Positions 7,993 to 15,663 are shown, numbered from the stretch's first letter. The stretch is DNA of 21,257 nucleotides from Chroococcidiopsidaceae cyanobacterium CP_BM_RX_35 (GCA_019242465.1 JAFAVL010000222.1:1-21257), one strand, 5' to 3'. Made by a program: numbers and translations. Notes: generated by a model not told the origin, from the sequence alone.

Positions 7993-8072
7993 GTAGATGG
8001 CTGATACTCTTGTTTATGCTGTTTAATTAGATAAAATCAAGCTAAGTTTTCCTCAAAAAATTTTTCCACATA

Positions 8073-8104
8073 GAAAGTGGAAGCCAAGTTTCGGCTCCCA
8101 CTTT
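8073..8104 (+). terminator. Stem-loop, probable terminator
   Basis: GAAAGTGGAAGCC (8073-8085) pairs with GGCTCCCACTTTTC (8092-8105) with one A-C mismatch and a 7-nt loop. It lies between a rightward small-gene block and the leftward anti-sigma gene ending at 8326, so it could stop transcription from either side. The T tract is short on both strands. The rest of the gene-free stretch 7883-8325 holds only the membrane-gene fragment at its left end; 8106-8325 shows nothing recognisable. Confidence 0.55.
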
Positions 8105-8325
8105 TCGGATCTTCAGTACCGCCTAAACTTTAACTGAATCATATTGTTTAAGGTATCGGTTCTCTACCTGGTTAACAACTCTATTCAGAGATGCTAGCAA
8201 CAAGTAATAGATCAAAAACATATACTAAGCTTAACTTTGCCTAAAATAGAACTGAGCCAGCATCTTCGGTTCAAGCGAAAACCTGTTTTTCTCCTGGAAA
8301 GGCTGTTTGACTCAGTTGGGACTAC

Positions 8326-9045
8326 CTAGATGCTTTTCATGACTATAGGTCCCACTGGTTCCGAGGTGACTGGGGATGTTTCTAGGGTAACGATTAACCC
8401 TGAGACCTCATCATAAAGGTCGGTGGGCACAGAAAGTTTGGCTAAAACTATTCCCTGCGCACTGGCACTCAGCTGTCCACAAGGAAGCTTGTCACCATCA
8501 ACTACCGCCCAAAGCCGATAGACACGTCCTGCAGGCGCAGCCGGAAGATGTCGGATGACTAGAGCGATTCTTTGGCGCTCAAGATCCATAACAACGTTGC
8601 CAGAAGCAGCATCTGCTAGATTCGTGCCTTTCAGGGAGAACAGGCGAGTCTCAGAATTTTGCAACATCATGGGGACGGCTGTAGCAATCCTCAGCTCTTG
8701 CTGCAGACGATAATTAGCTAGACCCAGAACCAGGATTAACAATGCGGCCACACTGCCAGCAAATTTACCCCATGGTAAGGCAGGTCGTCTCAATTCTGTG
8801 GTCCTGTTGGCTGGGAAAGTGGCAGCTTCGAGGATAGCTGAGCCCAGGTGTGGCGGAGGCTCGACTTCATTTAGGCCATAAAGCACCTGCTCTAGGACTT
8901 CCTCCACAAGATTCACCTGTGCAATTAAGTCTGGATTTTCTCTAAGCAGCTGCCTAAATTCCTCGGCTTCTTCGGGGTCAAGGTCACCCAAAACATAGCC
9001 TGCTGCTAACTCTTCTAGGTACTCGGGAGTTGAAGGTACATTCAT
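8326..9045 (-). CDS. Anti-sigma factor, RskA-like, membrane-bound
   Basis: 239 residues. The N-terminal cytoplasmic part (about 5-75) has the acidic helical YLEELAAGYVLGDLDPEEAEEF pattern of RskA-type anti-sigma domains, without the zinc-binding His/Cys motif of ZAS proteins. One membrane helix follows at about 95-112 (AGSVAALLILVLGLANY). Then comes an extracytoplasmic RskA C-terminal domain with a VYRLWAVVDGDKLPCGQLSA core. It should sequester the ECF sigma factor encoded seven bases upstream and release it on an envelope signal, probably through regulated proteolysis. The tight spacing indicates one transcript. The signal sensed is not evident. Confidence 0.88.
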   Translation of the reverse strand: MNVPSTPEYLEELAAGYVLGDLDPEEAEEFRQLLRENPDLIAQVNLVEEVLEQVLYGLNEVEPPPHLGSAILEAATFPANRTTELRRPALPWGKFAGSVAALLILVLGLANYRLQQELRIATAVPMMLQNSETRLFSLKGTNLADAASGNVVMDLERQRIALVIRHLPAAPAGRVYRLWAVVDGDKLPCGQLSASAQGIVLAKLSVPTDLYDEVSGLIVTLETSPVTSEPVGPIVMKSI

Positions 9046-9052
9046 AAGGCAC

Positions 9053-9694
9053 CTACCCTATTTGATCTTGGAGGATTGGCTTCAGTTTCAGCAGACCCTG
9101 ACGAGTCCAAGTCTTGACTGTCCCGAGAGGGATATCCAGTTTTTGCGCAATTTCCGACTGACTAAGTCCTTCGTCGTAAGCCATCTCTAATACCTGACGC
9201 TGCTGTTGTGAAAGTTGTGCTAAAGCTGACCGGACATGTTGGGAACGCTCTGTTAAGGAAGCTTGCTCAAAAGGAGAAGTAGAAGATGTTTCTGCAGTTA
9301 CTGTTTGCCCCCAGCGTTGAAGGAGTTTTAAGTTTCTGCTACGAGAACGAATTTTGTCGATTGCCCGGGAGCGAGTCATAGTGATGATATATCTAATGAA
9401 ATAGCCATGCTCGGGATTATAGGTAACATGACGCCACAGAGCCAGAAAAATTTCTTGGGTCAAGTCTTCTGCCTCTTGAGAATTTTTCAAGATTTTGAGT
9501 GCTACCCCGTACACCAGACTACCGTAGCGCTCATAGAGAATACCCAACGCCTCTGGTTGCCTGGTCTTCAGTGCCTGAAATAGCTCTGCATCGGTTAGGG
9601 GCGGTAGATCTTGAGGGTTGTAATTGCGAGAGCTAGGCTCCATATTGCTCGATAATAGACCGGACCCAGTAGTTTTAGCGCCGATAACAATCAT
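9053..9694 (-). CDS. ECF-type sigma-70 family RNA polymerase sigma factor (RskA-linked)
   Basis: Region 2 lies at about residues 53-118 (LYERYGSLVYGVALKIL, EAEDLTQEIFLALW) and region 4 at about 155-208 (LSQQQRQVLEMAYDEGLSQSEIAQKLDIPLGTVKTW with a helix-turn-helix). There is no region 3, so it is of ECF type. Pairing with an RskA anti-sigma gene resembles the SigK-like ECF group. Two starts are possible: ATG 9694, or ATG 9643 (MEPSSRN). The duplicated copy at 6411-6465 differs from this upstream part by a 3-base indel and several third-position changes, which suggests that the codons before 9643 are translated, so I keep 9694. It is divergent from the exported protein/cupredoxin/phosphoesterase operon, which it probably controls. 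Confidence 0.9.
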   Translation of the reverse strand: MIVIGAKTTGSGLLSSNMEPSSRNYNPQDLPPLTDAELFQALKTRQPEALGILYERYGSLVYGVALKILKNSQEAEDLTQEIFLALWRHVTYNPEHGYFIRYIITMTRSRAIDKIRSRSRNLKLLQRWGQTVTAETSSTSPFEQASLTERSQHVRSALAQLSQQQRQVLEMAYDEGLSQSEIAQKLDIPLGTVKTWTRQGLLKLKPILQDQIG

Positions 9695-9724
9695 TATTCC
9701 ACATAAGCTTCTCTCTCAAAAGGA

Positions 9725-9756
9725 AACAGAATTCCCTTTATTTATAAGACGACTGA
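9725..9756. promoter_or_regulatory. Conserved control block, copy B (candidate sigma-dependent promoter/operator)
   Basis: Identical over 32 bases to 6497-6528. Here it is preceded by GGA, giving GGAAACAGAATTCC (9722-9735), a small inverted repeat GGAA-N6-TTCC that is not preserved in copy A. The block begins 30 bases upstream of the sigma start codon at 9694 and is about 360 bases from the divergent gene. That favours a role in sigma operon autoregulation, or a long leader for the other gene. Which strand it serves cannot be settled from sequence. Confidence 0.5.
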
Positions 9757-10114
9757 CAGAGCGGATTGGATTTATCTAGATAGAGCTGTTAACTGAGATT
9801 GTTAAGTAATATTTAGCAGCTTAAATCCGATTGGGAGAGCAGATTCGTCTTCAAAGTAGATGATACACAGTTAGGCTATCTGAACCTTATATCTAGGTTT
9901 AAGTTAGCAGCTTATATCCTACAGACTTCTTTAAAAATAAGCATTTTTAAGACTTGAAAGGTTGACGCTGTGAAGGCTTCAGCTATCAAGATTTAAATTG
10001 CGGAAAGGTTTGTTTTATCTGGATTTCAGTCTTGATCTATCCAGAGGTCTGATGAGGAGCCGCTAACTGGTTTAACTGCGTAATTCCTATCGAGTTTACA
10101 CAGGAGTTGACGCC

Positions 10115-10429
10115 ATGAAACGTCTAATAATTAGTGGATTCTCAGTTCTGCTAGTAATTGCTGCAACTGCACCTGCCTTTGCCTATGGAAAAGTGCAGGA
10201 GTCAACGTTCTCCCGGAGGCTTCCTCCGGGAGCTGCGTTGACGTCGTCCAAAACAGGGGACAGTCAATCTATTCCTTCCAGATGTTCTATGCAACCCTCA
10301 GCACCGGAGTCGATGAAGACACAGTCAAACACAAGGGAGCCACAAAGCCGATCTAGCACTTCACCACTCTTGGACCCGAATCCGCCAGCTGAAGTCCCAT
10401 CGCCTAGCCTAATTAGGTTTGGGATGTGA
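10115..10429 (+). CDS. Small exported Ser/Pro-rich protein, copy B
   Basis: 104 residues with a signal peptide (MKRLIISGFSVLLVIAATAP, cleavage after about AFA at 23). Its low-complexity mature region parallels the paralogue at 6861-7157. AGGAG at 10102-10106 is eight bases before the ATG. Between residues 29 and 45 it carries an extra stretch, TFSRRLPPGAALTSS, encoded by a 42-nt palindrome that is missing from copy A; the insertion keeps the frame. The gene ends seven bases before the membrane/cupredoxin gene, so it heads the putative three-gene operon. No family is recognised, and the function is unknown beyond export. Confidence 0.72.
   Translation: MKRLIISGFSVLLVIAATAPAFAYGKVQESTFSRRLPPGAALTSSKTGDSQSIPSRCSMQPSAPESMKTQSNTREPQSRSSTSPLLDPNPPAEVPSPSLIRFGM
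10201..10242. repeat. Palindromic element inserted in frame in a coding sequence
   Basis: GTCAACG (10201-10207) pairs with CGTTGAC (10236-10242) and CTCCCGGAGG (10210-10219) with CCTCCGGGAG (10223-10232). The loop is CTT and there is a TT/CTG internal bulge. The paralogue at 6861-7157 lacks it: flanking codons read GTGAATGAATCCAACACAGG there and GTGCAGGAGTC...AAAACAGGGG here. It adds about 15 codons without breaking the frame, so it behaves like a small interspersed palindrome that tolerates translation. Confidence 0.85.
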
Positions 10430-10435
10430 GTAGCA

Positions 10436-11143
10436 ATGAATATGAAACGAGGGTTTCGTAAATTCCATCGCCTGTTTGCCATCACTGTCTGTCTACCTTT
10501 GATCGTGACTGCAGTGACTGGACTCGGCATCACGATAGCTTCGGAGTGGTTCCACCATGAAGAGTTAGGCGAATTTCTCATAAAAGTTCATACCGGGGAA
10601 ATTTTTGGACTGGCAGCGATTTATCCGATTTTGAACGGGTTGGGGTTAATCGGCTTAATAGTGACTGGTCTGAGTATGACTGGTCTATTTTCCCGACGTT
10701 ATCAGCCAAAACAAGTCTTGGCGGCAGTACTTGCTTCTGCGGTGTTGATGACTTGGCTAGCGTCCTGTAGTCGTACTGCCCAATCTTCAAGGTCTCTCAA
10801 TCAGCCACTAGTAAAGGTCGCTCAACCGCTGGAACAATCAAAGCCAAGTCTCCCACAACCAAATGTCACTGTCAAAATTCACAATTTCAAATTCGAACCA
10901 GCAATGCTCAAGATTAGTAGCGGCGAAACTGTCAAGTTTGTCAACACAGATGAAGAACCGCACACGGTCACTGCCAAAGATGGTGTCTTCGATTCCAAGG
11001 CTCTAGATTCAGGTGAGACTTGGACGCATACCTTCGCTGCTACTGGAACCTTTCCCTACATTTGTGCCATTCATCCCTTTATGCAAGGGACAGTTACTGT
11101 AACTTCAGCAGGAGTCAAAAATGCAACGCCGAAAGTTCATTAA
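10436..11143 (+). CDS. PepSY-type membrane domain fused to a cupredoxin domain
   Basis: 235 residues in two parts. Residues 1-92 form a small PepSY-TM-like unit: helix at about 12-35, HTGEIFG around residue 52, helix at about 60-86. A hydrophobic stretch (94-110) ending in LASC111 follows, which looks like a lipoprotein signal peptide with lipobox. A Ser/Pro/Gln linker leads to a plastocyanin-like cupredoxin domain (about 143-224). The type-1 copper ligands are visible as H176 (EEPHTV), C210, H213 and M216 (YICAIHPFM). The domain is probably periplasmic or thylakoid-lumenal and could carry electrons or bind copper. The internal lipobox suggests two formerly separate genes joined in frame. The gene overlaps the phosphoesterase gene by 23 bases. 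Confidence 0.82.
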   Translation: MNMKRGFRKFHRLFAITVCLPLIVTAVTGLGITIASEWFHHEELGEFLIKVHTGEIFGLAAIYPILNGLGLIGLIVTGLSMTGLFSRRYQPKQVLAAVLASAVLMTWLASCSRTAQSSRSLNQPLVKVAQPLEQSKPSLPQPNVTVKIHNFKFEPAMLKISSGETVKFVNTDEEPHTVTAKDGVFDSKALDSGETWTHTFAATGTFPYICAIHPFMQGTVTVTSAGVKNATPKVH

Positions 11144-12032
11144 TCATGTCGGTTGGACCGGTCTTGGTATCGTGTGGGCTGTTAGTGGAGAAAACTTATT
11201 AACCTCCTGCACGATAGGTACTTCTGCAGCTAAAAAACAATTGGATTCCACCTCGCTGTCATTTGTTCAAATTAGCGATAGTCACATTGGTTTCCACAAG
11301 CCAGCCAACGAACATGTGACAGCAACGCTCCAAAAAGCCATCGATGCGATCAATGCATTACCGACACCGCCAGCGTTTGTCGTTCATACAGGTGACATCA
11401 CTCACCTGTCTAAGCCAGCAGAGTTCGATCAAGCTAAGCAGCTGCTTTCACAATTGAAAGTACCGCTGTTCACCCTGCCAGGTGAGCATGATGTAATTGG
11501 CGATCGGGGCAAGGCTTACTCCGAGGCGTTCAGCCAAGGTGATAAAACAGAAGGATTGCAGTTGTGGGACCACTCCGGTGTCCATTTTGTGTCGCTGACC
11601 AATGTCCTCGATTTTGGTGAGACAGGAGAAGGTAAGCTGGGTCAAGCTCAACTTGACTTGCTTGCCAAAGATCTCGCGGCCCAAAAACCTGATACGCCTT
11701 TAGTTGTATTTAGTCATATTCCTCTGTATGACCTGTACCCGAAGTGGGGTTGGGCGACAGCAGATGCGGCGAAGGTGCTCTCGTTGTTGTCTCGCTTTTC
11801 ATCTGTGACTGTACTAAATGGCCATATTCATCAAGTCGTTCATCACACGGAAGGCAATATCCGGTTCTCTACCGCTGCCGCAACAGCGTATCCACTACCG
11901 CCGCCAGGGCAAGGAGCGCAGCCAGCTCCAGTCACGTTGCCAGAGAACCACTTGCTGGCGGCATTGGGATTCCGCACCGTTGAATTTGCTCCCAGACAGG
12001 ATGTCAAAGTTGACCAACATTCCCTGGCTTAG
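11121..12032 (+). CDS. Exported metallophosphoesterase (calcineurin-like), Tat signal
   Basis: 303 residues. The N-terminus MQRRKFINHVGWTGLG is a twin-arginine signal, with a possible lipobox ending at C30 (LLTSC), so it may be a Tat-exported lipoprotein. Family metal-binding motifs are in order: D53-x-H55 (SDSHIG), G91-D92 (HTGDITH), G121-E-H-D124, H199 (FSHIP) and G234-H-x-H237 (NGHIHQ). The third motif is usually GNHD/E; here Glu replaces Asn, a change in a bridging metal ligand. The substrate is unknown; CpdA-like phosphodiesterases and alkaline phosphoesterases share the fold. AGGAG at 11110-11114 precedes the ATG by six bases, and the gene starts within the cupredoxin gene, indicating translational coupling. 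Confidence 0.88.
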   Translation: MQRRKFINHVGWTGLGIVWAVSGENLLTSCTIGTSAAKKQLDSTSLSFVQISDSHIGFHKPANEHVTATLQKAIDAINALPTPPAFVVHTGDITHLSKPAEFDQAKQLLSQLKVPLFTLPGEHDVIGDRGKAYSEAFSQGDKTEGLQLWDHSGVHFVSLTNVLDFGETGEGKLGQAQLDLLAKDLAAQKPDTPLVVFSHIPLYDLYPKWGWATADAAKVLSLLSRFSSVTVLNGHIHQVVHHTEGNIRFSTAAATAYPLPPPGQGAQPAPVTLPENHLLAALGFRTVEFAPRQDVKVDQHSLA

Positions 12033-12107
12033 AGGTCATCTGGGAAGTGTCACAACTGAGTTGTCATGGTGACGAATTTGGTGCTGGCGAAGCCGTAGGC
12101 GTTAGAG

Positions 12108-12183
12108 AAAAATGGGAAGAGCTTATGCCCCATAGATAAATCTAGCGGACTACGAGACTCGCCAAAAAGCCCTTCCCATTTTT
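12108..12183 (+). terminator. Inverted repeat after the phosphoesterase gene
   Basis: AAAAATGGGAAGAGCTT (12108-12124) pairs with AAGCCCTTCCCATTTTT (12167-12183), one mismatch, with a 42-nt centre. The right arm ends in five T residues, so it could end the rightward operon. The wide loop also fits a small non-autonomous repeat. The remainder of the gene-free stretch 12033-12416 has no recognisable gene; one 45-codon frame at 12246-12383 has no start signal. Confidence 0.5.
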
Positions 12184-12416
12184 CCAAGCCTTGCCTCGGT
12201 GAGAGCAGATTTGCAAAAAAAACATAGTCTACCCTTTGTTATCCGATGAAAAGCTTAACTGCAATCAATTTGGAAATTGCTCTACTGCAACCAGTACGCC
12301 AATGGCTCGAATTTCTAGAGGGTGTTATGCACTTAATACACGCATCTTGGTCATTACCATTACACAGTTGGCAAACTATTTGACTGGTTGTGGCTGGGTA
12401 GTGGTTAGACAGTGTC

Positions 12417-13448
12417 TCACTGGGATTGACATAGCAACAAGCCAAACCAGCGATTTGGATCTGTCCAGACTTGACGTGGTACTAAACCTTGGCTTAAAAG
12501 TTCCTGCTGTAAGACTTCAAGGTCAAATTTGCGGGAAATTTCCGTCAAGATTGTCTCATTAGTCTCAAACTGAACAGTGAGGTCTAGAGTTCGTAGCTGA
12601 ACAGTCTGTGATCGCAAACTCCGCAAATGCAGCTCGATTTGATGCTGCGATTCGTTATAAAACGCCCTGTGTTCAAATTGTGTGGTGTCAAAGTTACCAT
12701 CGAAACGTCGATTCAAATGATCCAGCACGTTCAGATTAAATGCCGCTGTTACCCCTTGACTGTCGTTGTATGCTGCTTCTAACAAGTGTTTCGGCTTTTG
12801 CAAGTCCACCCCCAACAAGAAATACTCGCCCGGCTTTAGGGTAGCTGTGATTTGGGAAAAGAACTGGTCGCATTCTTGAAGACTAAGATTTCCCAACGTG
12901 CTGCCAATAAAACAAATCATCCGGCTAGGAAGTTGAATCGGTGGCAATTGCGCTAGTGCCAGTTCGTAGGTACTAACCAAACCATTAACCCGGAGTGAGG
13001 GATAATCTGCCAGCAACTGTCTAGCACTGCTTTCCAAAATACCAGCACTGACATCAATTGGTAGATATAACAAGGGATAGTCTTGATGGGCGTAGGCATC
13101 CAATAGAATCCGGGTTTTTGTAGAGCTACCGCTGCCCAGTTCCACCAATTCACACGCCCTAGTTAGACGAGCGATCTCGTCAGCGTAACGTTGTAAGATT
13201 ACCGTTTCTGTCCTTGTTGGATAGTATTCTGGTAACTCACAAATCTGCTCAAACAGTTCAGAACCACGATCATCATATAAGTAACGAGCGGGCAAAGATT
13301 TGCCAGTGCGGGTCAACCCCTTAACAACATCACTCCCCGCTGTCGAGGTAACTAAGTGAGTTGCCTCTACCAAACGCTTTATCTGCAAGCGTTTCTCAAT
13401 TGCGGACTGGCTAAGAACCCTACCGCTTGCTGCCTTGTGAATGGACAT
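12417..13448 (-). CDS. egtD: L-histidine N-alpha-methyltransferase (ergothioneine biosynthesis)
   Basis: 343 residues, close to the family length. It converts histidine to hercynine with three SAM molecules, the first step of ergothioneine synthesis. Visible are the RYLYDDRGSELFEQICELPEYYPTRTE substrate-binding region (52-81), the SAM motif ELGSGSSTKTRILL (103-116), IDVSAG (131-136), FIGSTLGN (180-187), the substrate-pocket Tyr in EAAYND (227) and the E303-I-S305 motif in LTEISRKF, matching residues that position the imidazole in mycobacterial EgtD. The order egtC, egtB, egtD on one strand supports the pathway assignment. The 162-base gap before the start (13449-13610) shows no gene. Confidence 0.95.
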   Translation of the reverse strand: MSIHKAASGRVLSQSAIEKRLQIKRLVEATHLVTSTAGSDVVKGLTRTGKSLPARYLYDDRGSELFEQICELPEYYPTRTETVILQRYADEIARLTRACELVELGSGSSTKTRILLDAYAHQDYPLLYLPIDVSAGILESSARQLLADYPSLRVNGLVSTYELALAQLPPIQLPSRMICFIGSTLGNLSLQECDQFFSQITATLKPGEYFLLGVDLQKPKHLLEAAYNDSQGVTAAFNLNVLDHLNRRFDGNFDTTQFEHRAFYNESQHQIELHLRSLRSQTVQLRTLDLTVQFETNETILTEISRKFDLEVLQQELLSQGLVPRQVWTDPNRWFGLLLCQSQ

Positions 13449-13610
13449 GCAACCTCCATTTATTCGGCACGATACGCGCGGTTACGCATATGGCACACAC
13501 TTCAAAGAACGCCAACCCAAGAGGGCTTAGCATTACCGTCAGACAGTAAAACATAAAGGCATGACACACAAGATCAAACCTGAGCCAGATTTTTTAAACT
13601 ACTCTGTGCC

Positions 13611-14828
13611 TCACTTGGCACAGCGAAAACCTGCCAGAATTTGACGTATACCGGGATGATACCAATTGCGAAAGCTACAGCGTAAAGACCAAGGGCGAGT
13701 TGCCCAGCTGCCCCCTTTTAGAACCTGGTGTTGTCCATCAAAATAGACTTGGGAATAACCAGCATAGGGATAACTTACAAAACCTTCATATCCACAGAAT
13801 GTAGAAGCAGTCCACTCCCAGACATTGCCTAGCATGTCATTGCAACCGTATGCACTCTGCCCAGCTGGATAAGCATCTACTGGCGTCGTTTGTAGCGGCG
13901 GATAGCTATCTATCCCTACGTAAGAGTGATTGCATAATTGGGCAGATGGTGCCTCTTCTCCCCAAGGATAGCTGCGACGAATACCAGCAGTTGCATCCCA
14001 GGCAGCAGCTTTTTCCCATTCTGCTTCTGTAGGGAGCCGCTTACCGACAAACCGGGCATAGGCCTCAGCTTCATACCAGCTGACGCCATAGACGGGGTGG
14101 TTATTCCATGCGGGGTCGGTTGTCCAGTAGAGTGGTTGTGTAACATGCTGGCTCTGTTGCCATTCCCATCCCGCAGGCGACCACCAGTGAGGATTTTGGT
14201 AGCCCCCTGCCGCAATAAACTCTCGGTACTGCCCACATGTCACCGGATAACGGTCAATCGCGTAAGTTTCTAAATAATGCCGATGGCAAGGACGCTCATT
14301 ATCTAGGGCTTCGATTGCGTTATTGCCCTGCTCAAACTCACCTGCTGGGATCTCAATCATTTCATTTCTAGAGATGCAGCTTTGGGCTTCACATAAGTGG
14401 GGCGAGCCTTGTACCTTGAATTGAGCGTCCCAACGTTGCAACTGCAATACGAAAGCAATAGTTTCACTATGCTGGCTTTCGTGCTGAATTAGCCAGCGCC
14501 AGAGGCGTTCTTGTCGATCTAGATCAGCTCTTGGCAGGTAATCTATGACGTTTTCTCTAACCGTGTCTAGGTAGTAGCAAATTTCTGCCAAGGAGGGTAA
14601 CTTAACGCGCTCTGATTTAGGTAAACCATCAGCGACAAATAACTGGCGGTATTCTGGGAACAGAGCTGGCTTCCTTGCACTGCGCTCCAGCAGCCATAGA
14701 GATTCGGTATAAGCAATGTGCCCCAAGTGCCATCCTACAGGACTGAAGTCTAGGTGGGCTTGGCGACAGAAGGTGGCAGCATCCACTCCCTCAAACAAGG
14801 CAAGTGTGCCGATGCGGCTCTGCTGCAT
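13611..14828 (-). CDS. egtB: Hercynine oxygenase (sulfoxide synthase) EgtB
   Basis: This non-haem iron enzyme joins hercynine to gamma-glutamylcysteine or cysteine with O2. From ATG 14828 (MQQSRIGTLALFEG) it has 405 residues. The N-terminal DinB-like domain holds the iron ligands: HLGH (34-37) and HESQH (116-120). The FGE-sulfatase-like domain begins near 156 (MIEIPAGEFEQGN) and includes the C-terminal GNVWEW, GGSW and AGFRCAK motifs. The frame is open back to 15059, overlapping egtC by 194 bases. The first helix would be fuller with TTG 14897 or GTG 14912, so the start is uncertain; no ribosome site decides it. Co-encoded EgtC argues for gamma-glutamylcysteine as the substrate. Confidence 0.93.
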   Translation of the reverse strand: MQQSRIGTLALFEGVDAATFCRQAHLDFSPVGWHLGHIAYTESLWLLERSARKPALFPEYRQLFVADGLPKSERVKLPSLAEICYYLDTVRENVIDYLPRADLDRQERLWRWLIQHESQHSETIAFVLQLQRWDAQFKVQGSPHLCEAQSCISRNEMIEIPAGEFEQGNNAIEALDNERPCHRHYLETYAIDRYPVTCGQYREFIAAGGYQNPHWWSPAGWEWQQSQHVTQPLYWTTDPAWNNHPVYGVSWYEAEAYARFVGKRLPTEAEWEKAAAWDATAGIRRSYPWGEEAPSAQLCNHSYVGIDSYPPLQTTPVDAYPAGQSAYGCNDMLGNVWEWTASTFCGYEGFVSYPYAGYSQVYFDGQHQVLKGGSWATRPWSLRCSFRNWYHPGIRQILAGFRCAK

Positions 14829-14865
14829 ATCTGTAGCAATCGTTAAGGCGCGATCGCTCGCGTTC

Positions 14866-15663
14866 CTAAAATCGTACTTGATAGAGCTGGATCTCAAGGT
14901 CTTTCCCCACACTAATAACGCTCTGTTCAGGGCAACGATTCCAATTGCCGTCAAATAAAGGTTCTGACGCCACAATGGCTGCCTTTGGGAAGGCTGGATC
15001 GTCCCTGAGCCAGTAGAGAGAAGGCGCTGGTGTGCCGCCAGTTGCAAAGCGAGAGGCAACTAGATGATGCCCGTCACTCACAATCAGGTTGACAGAGACT
15101 GCCACTTGATCAGCCTGAGCTAGCTTGTCCAGGGTCAGCAACACAGTTTGCAAGGCTCTCTCTAAGGTAACATCTGGTTTGGCTTGCAGTTCATCAAGCA
15201 GCAGAGCAAAAATGTGTTCGGAATCAGTACTACCCTCAATCGACTGATAGGCGAAATTACTAAGGTGATCGCGGATTGATCGGTAGAGTGTTTGCCGGAA
15301 CCCTTCAATGCGACCGTTGTGAATGCACAAGAGTTGGTGGTTTTTAAAGGGCTGGCAGTTACTGATGTCTACACCCTGACCAGGGGTAGCACTGCGGACA
15401 TATCCTAGTACACATTCTGACTCAACATACCGTCCGAGACTAGGAAGGTTGACGTCATTCCAAATGGGTATCGTGTTTTTGTAGGTAAAAGGGTCTGTAT
15501 CTCGATGTAAGTGATACCAGCCAATACCAAAGCCATCAGCATTAGCGACTCCAGAACTCATCTCACGGGGCTGATAACTTTGGACAATTAGTGAGTGTTC
15601 TGGCTTGTACAGTAAGTAGTCGAGGGGAATTGACGGACCGAGGTATCCCAATAAACGGCACAT
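14866..15663 (-). CDS. egtC: Ergothioneine pathway class II glutamine amidotransferase-like hydrolase EgtC
   Basis: 265 residues beginning MCRLLGYLG, where Cys2 becomes the N-terminal nucleophile after Met removal. The Ntn-hydrolase core shows GFGIGWY, LGYVRSATPG, NCQPFKN, CIHNGRIEGF and STDSEHIFALLL. In the mycobacterial pathway EgtC removes the gamma-glutamyl group from gamma-glutamyl-hercynylcysteine sulfoxide. It is the first gene of the cluster; egtB follows with a 37-base gap or a small overlap depending on its start. egtA and egtE are not in the window, so glutathione-pathway gamma-glutamylcysteine synthetase and a lyase elsewhere would be needed. Confidence 0.92.
   Translation of the reverse strand: MCRLLGYLGPSIPLDYLLYKPEHSLIVQSYQPREMSSGVANADGFGIGWYHLHRDTDPFTYKNTIPIWNDVNLPSLGRYVESECVLGYVRSATPGQGVDISNCQPFKNHQLLCIHNGRIEGFRQTLYRSIRDHLSNFAYQSIEGSTDSEHIFALLLDELQAKPDVTLERALQTVLLTLDKLAQADQVAVSVNLIVSDGHHLVASRFATGGTPAPSLYWLRDDPAFPKAAIVASEPLFDGNWNRCPEQSVISVGKDLEIQLYQVRF

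Larger units (their letters stand above)
9636..10411. repeat. Copy B of the duplicated sigma-locus control region
   Basis: This is the partner of 6402-7111. Here the context is complete: sigma factor to the left, exported protein gene to the right. The 420 bases between the two genes (9695-10114) hold the conserved control block, then a variable middle part of which about 140 bases (9920-10060) have no counterpart in copy A, and a strongly conserved leader from CTAACTGG (about 10063) through the ribosome binding site AGGAG (10102-10106). I see no ORF in that gap. The duplication resumes separately at 10638-10713. Confidence 0.88.

Noticed and set aside
12246..12383. 45-codon rightward ORF (MKSLTAINLEIALLQPVRQW...) after the phosphoesterase operon
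   Set aside because: Reasonable amino-acid composition, but no ribosome site, no recognisable family, and it sits in an intergenic stretch after a probable terminator. Could be a gene remnant.
12236..12562. 108-codon rightward ORF overlapping the 3' end of egtD
   Set aside because: Antisense to a strongly supported gene, with no start signal and no domain.
13850..14273. Several frames antisense to or overlapping egtB
   Set aside because: They are shadows of the conserved egtB frame and show no independent signals.
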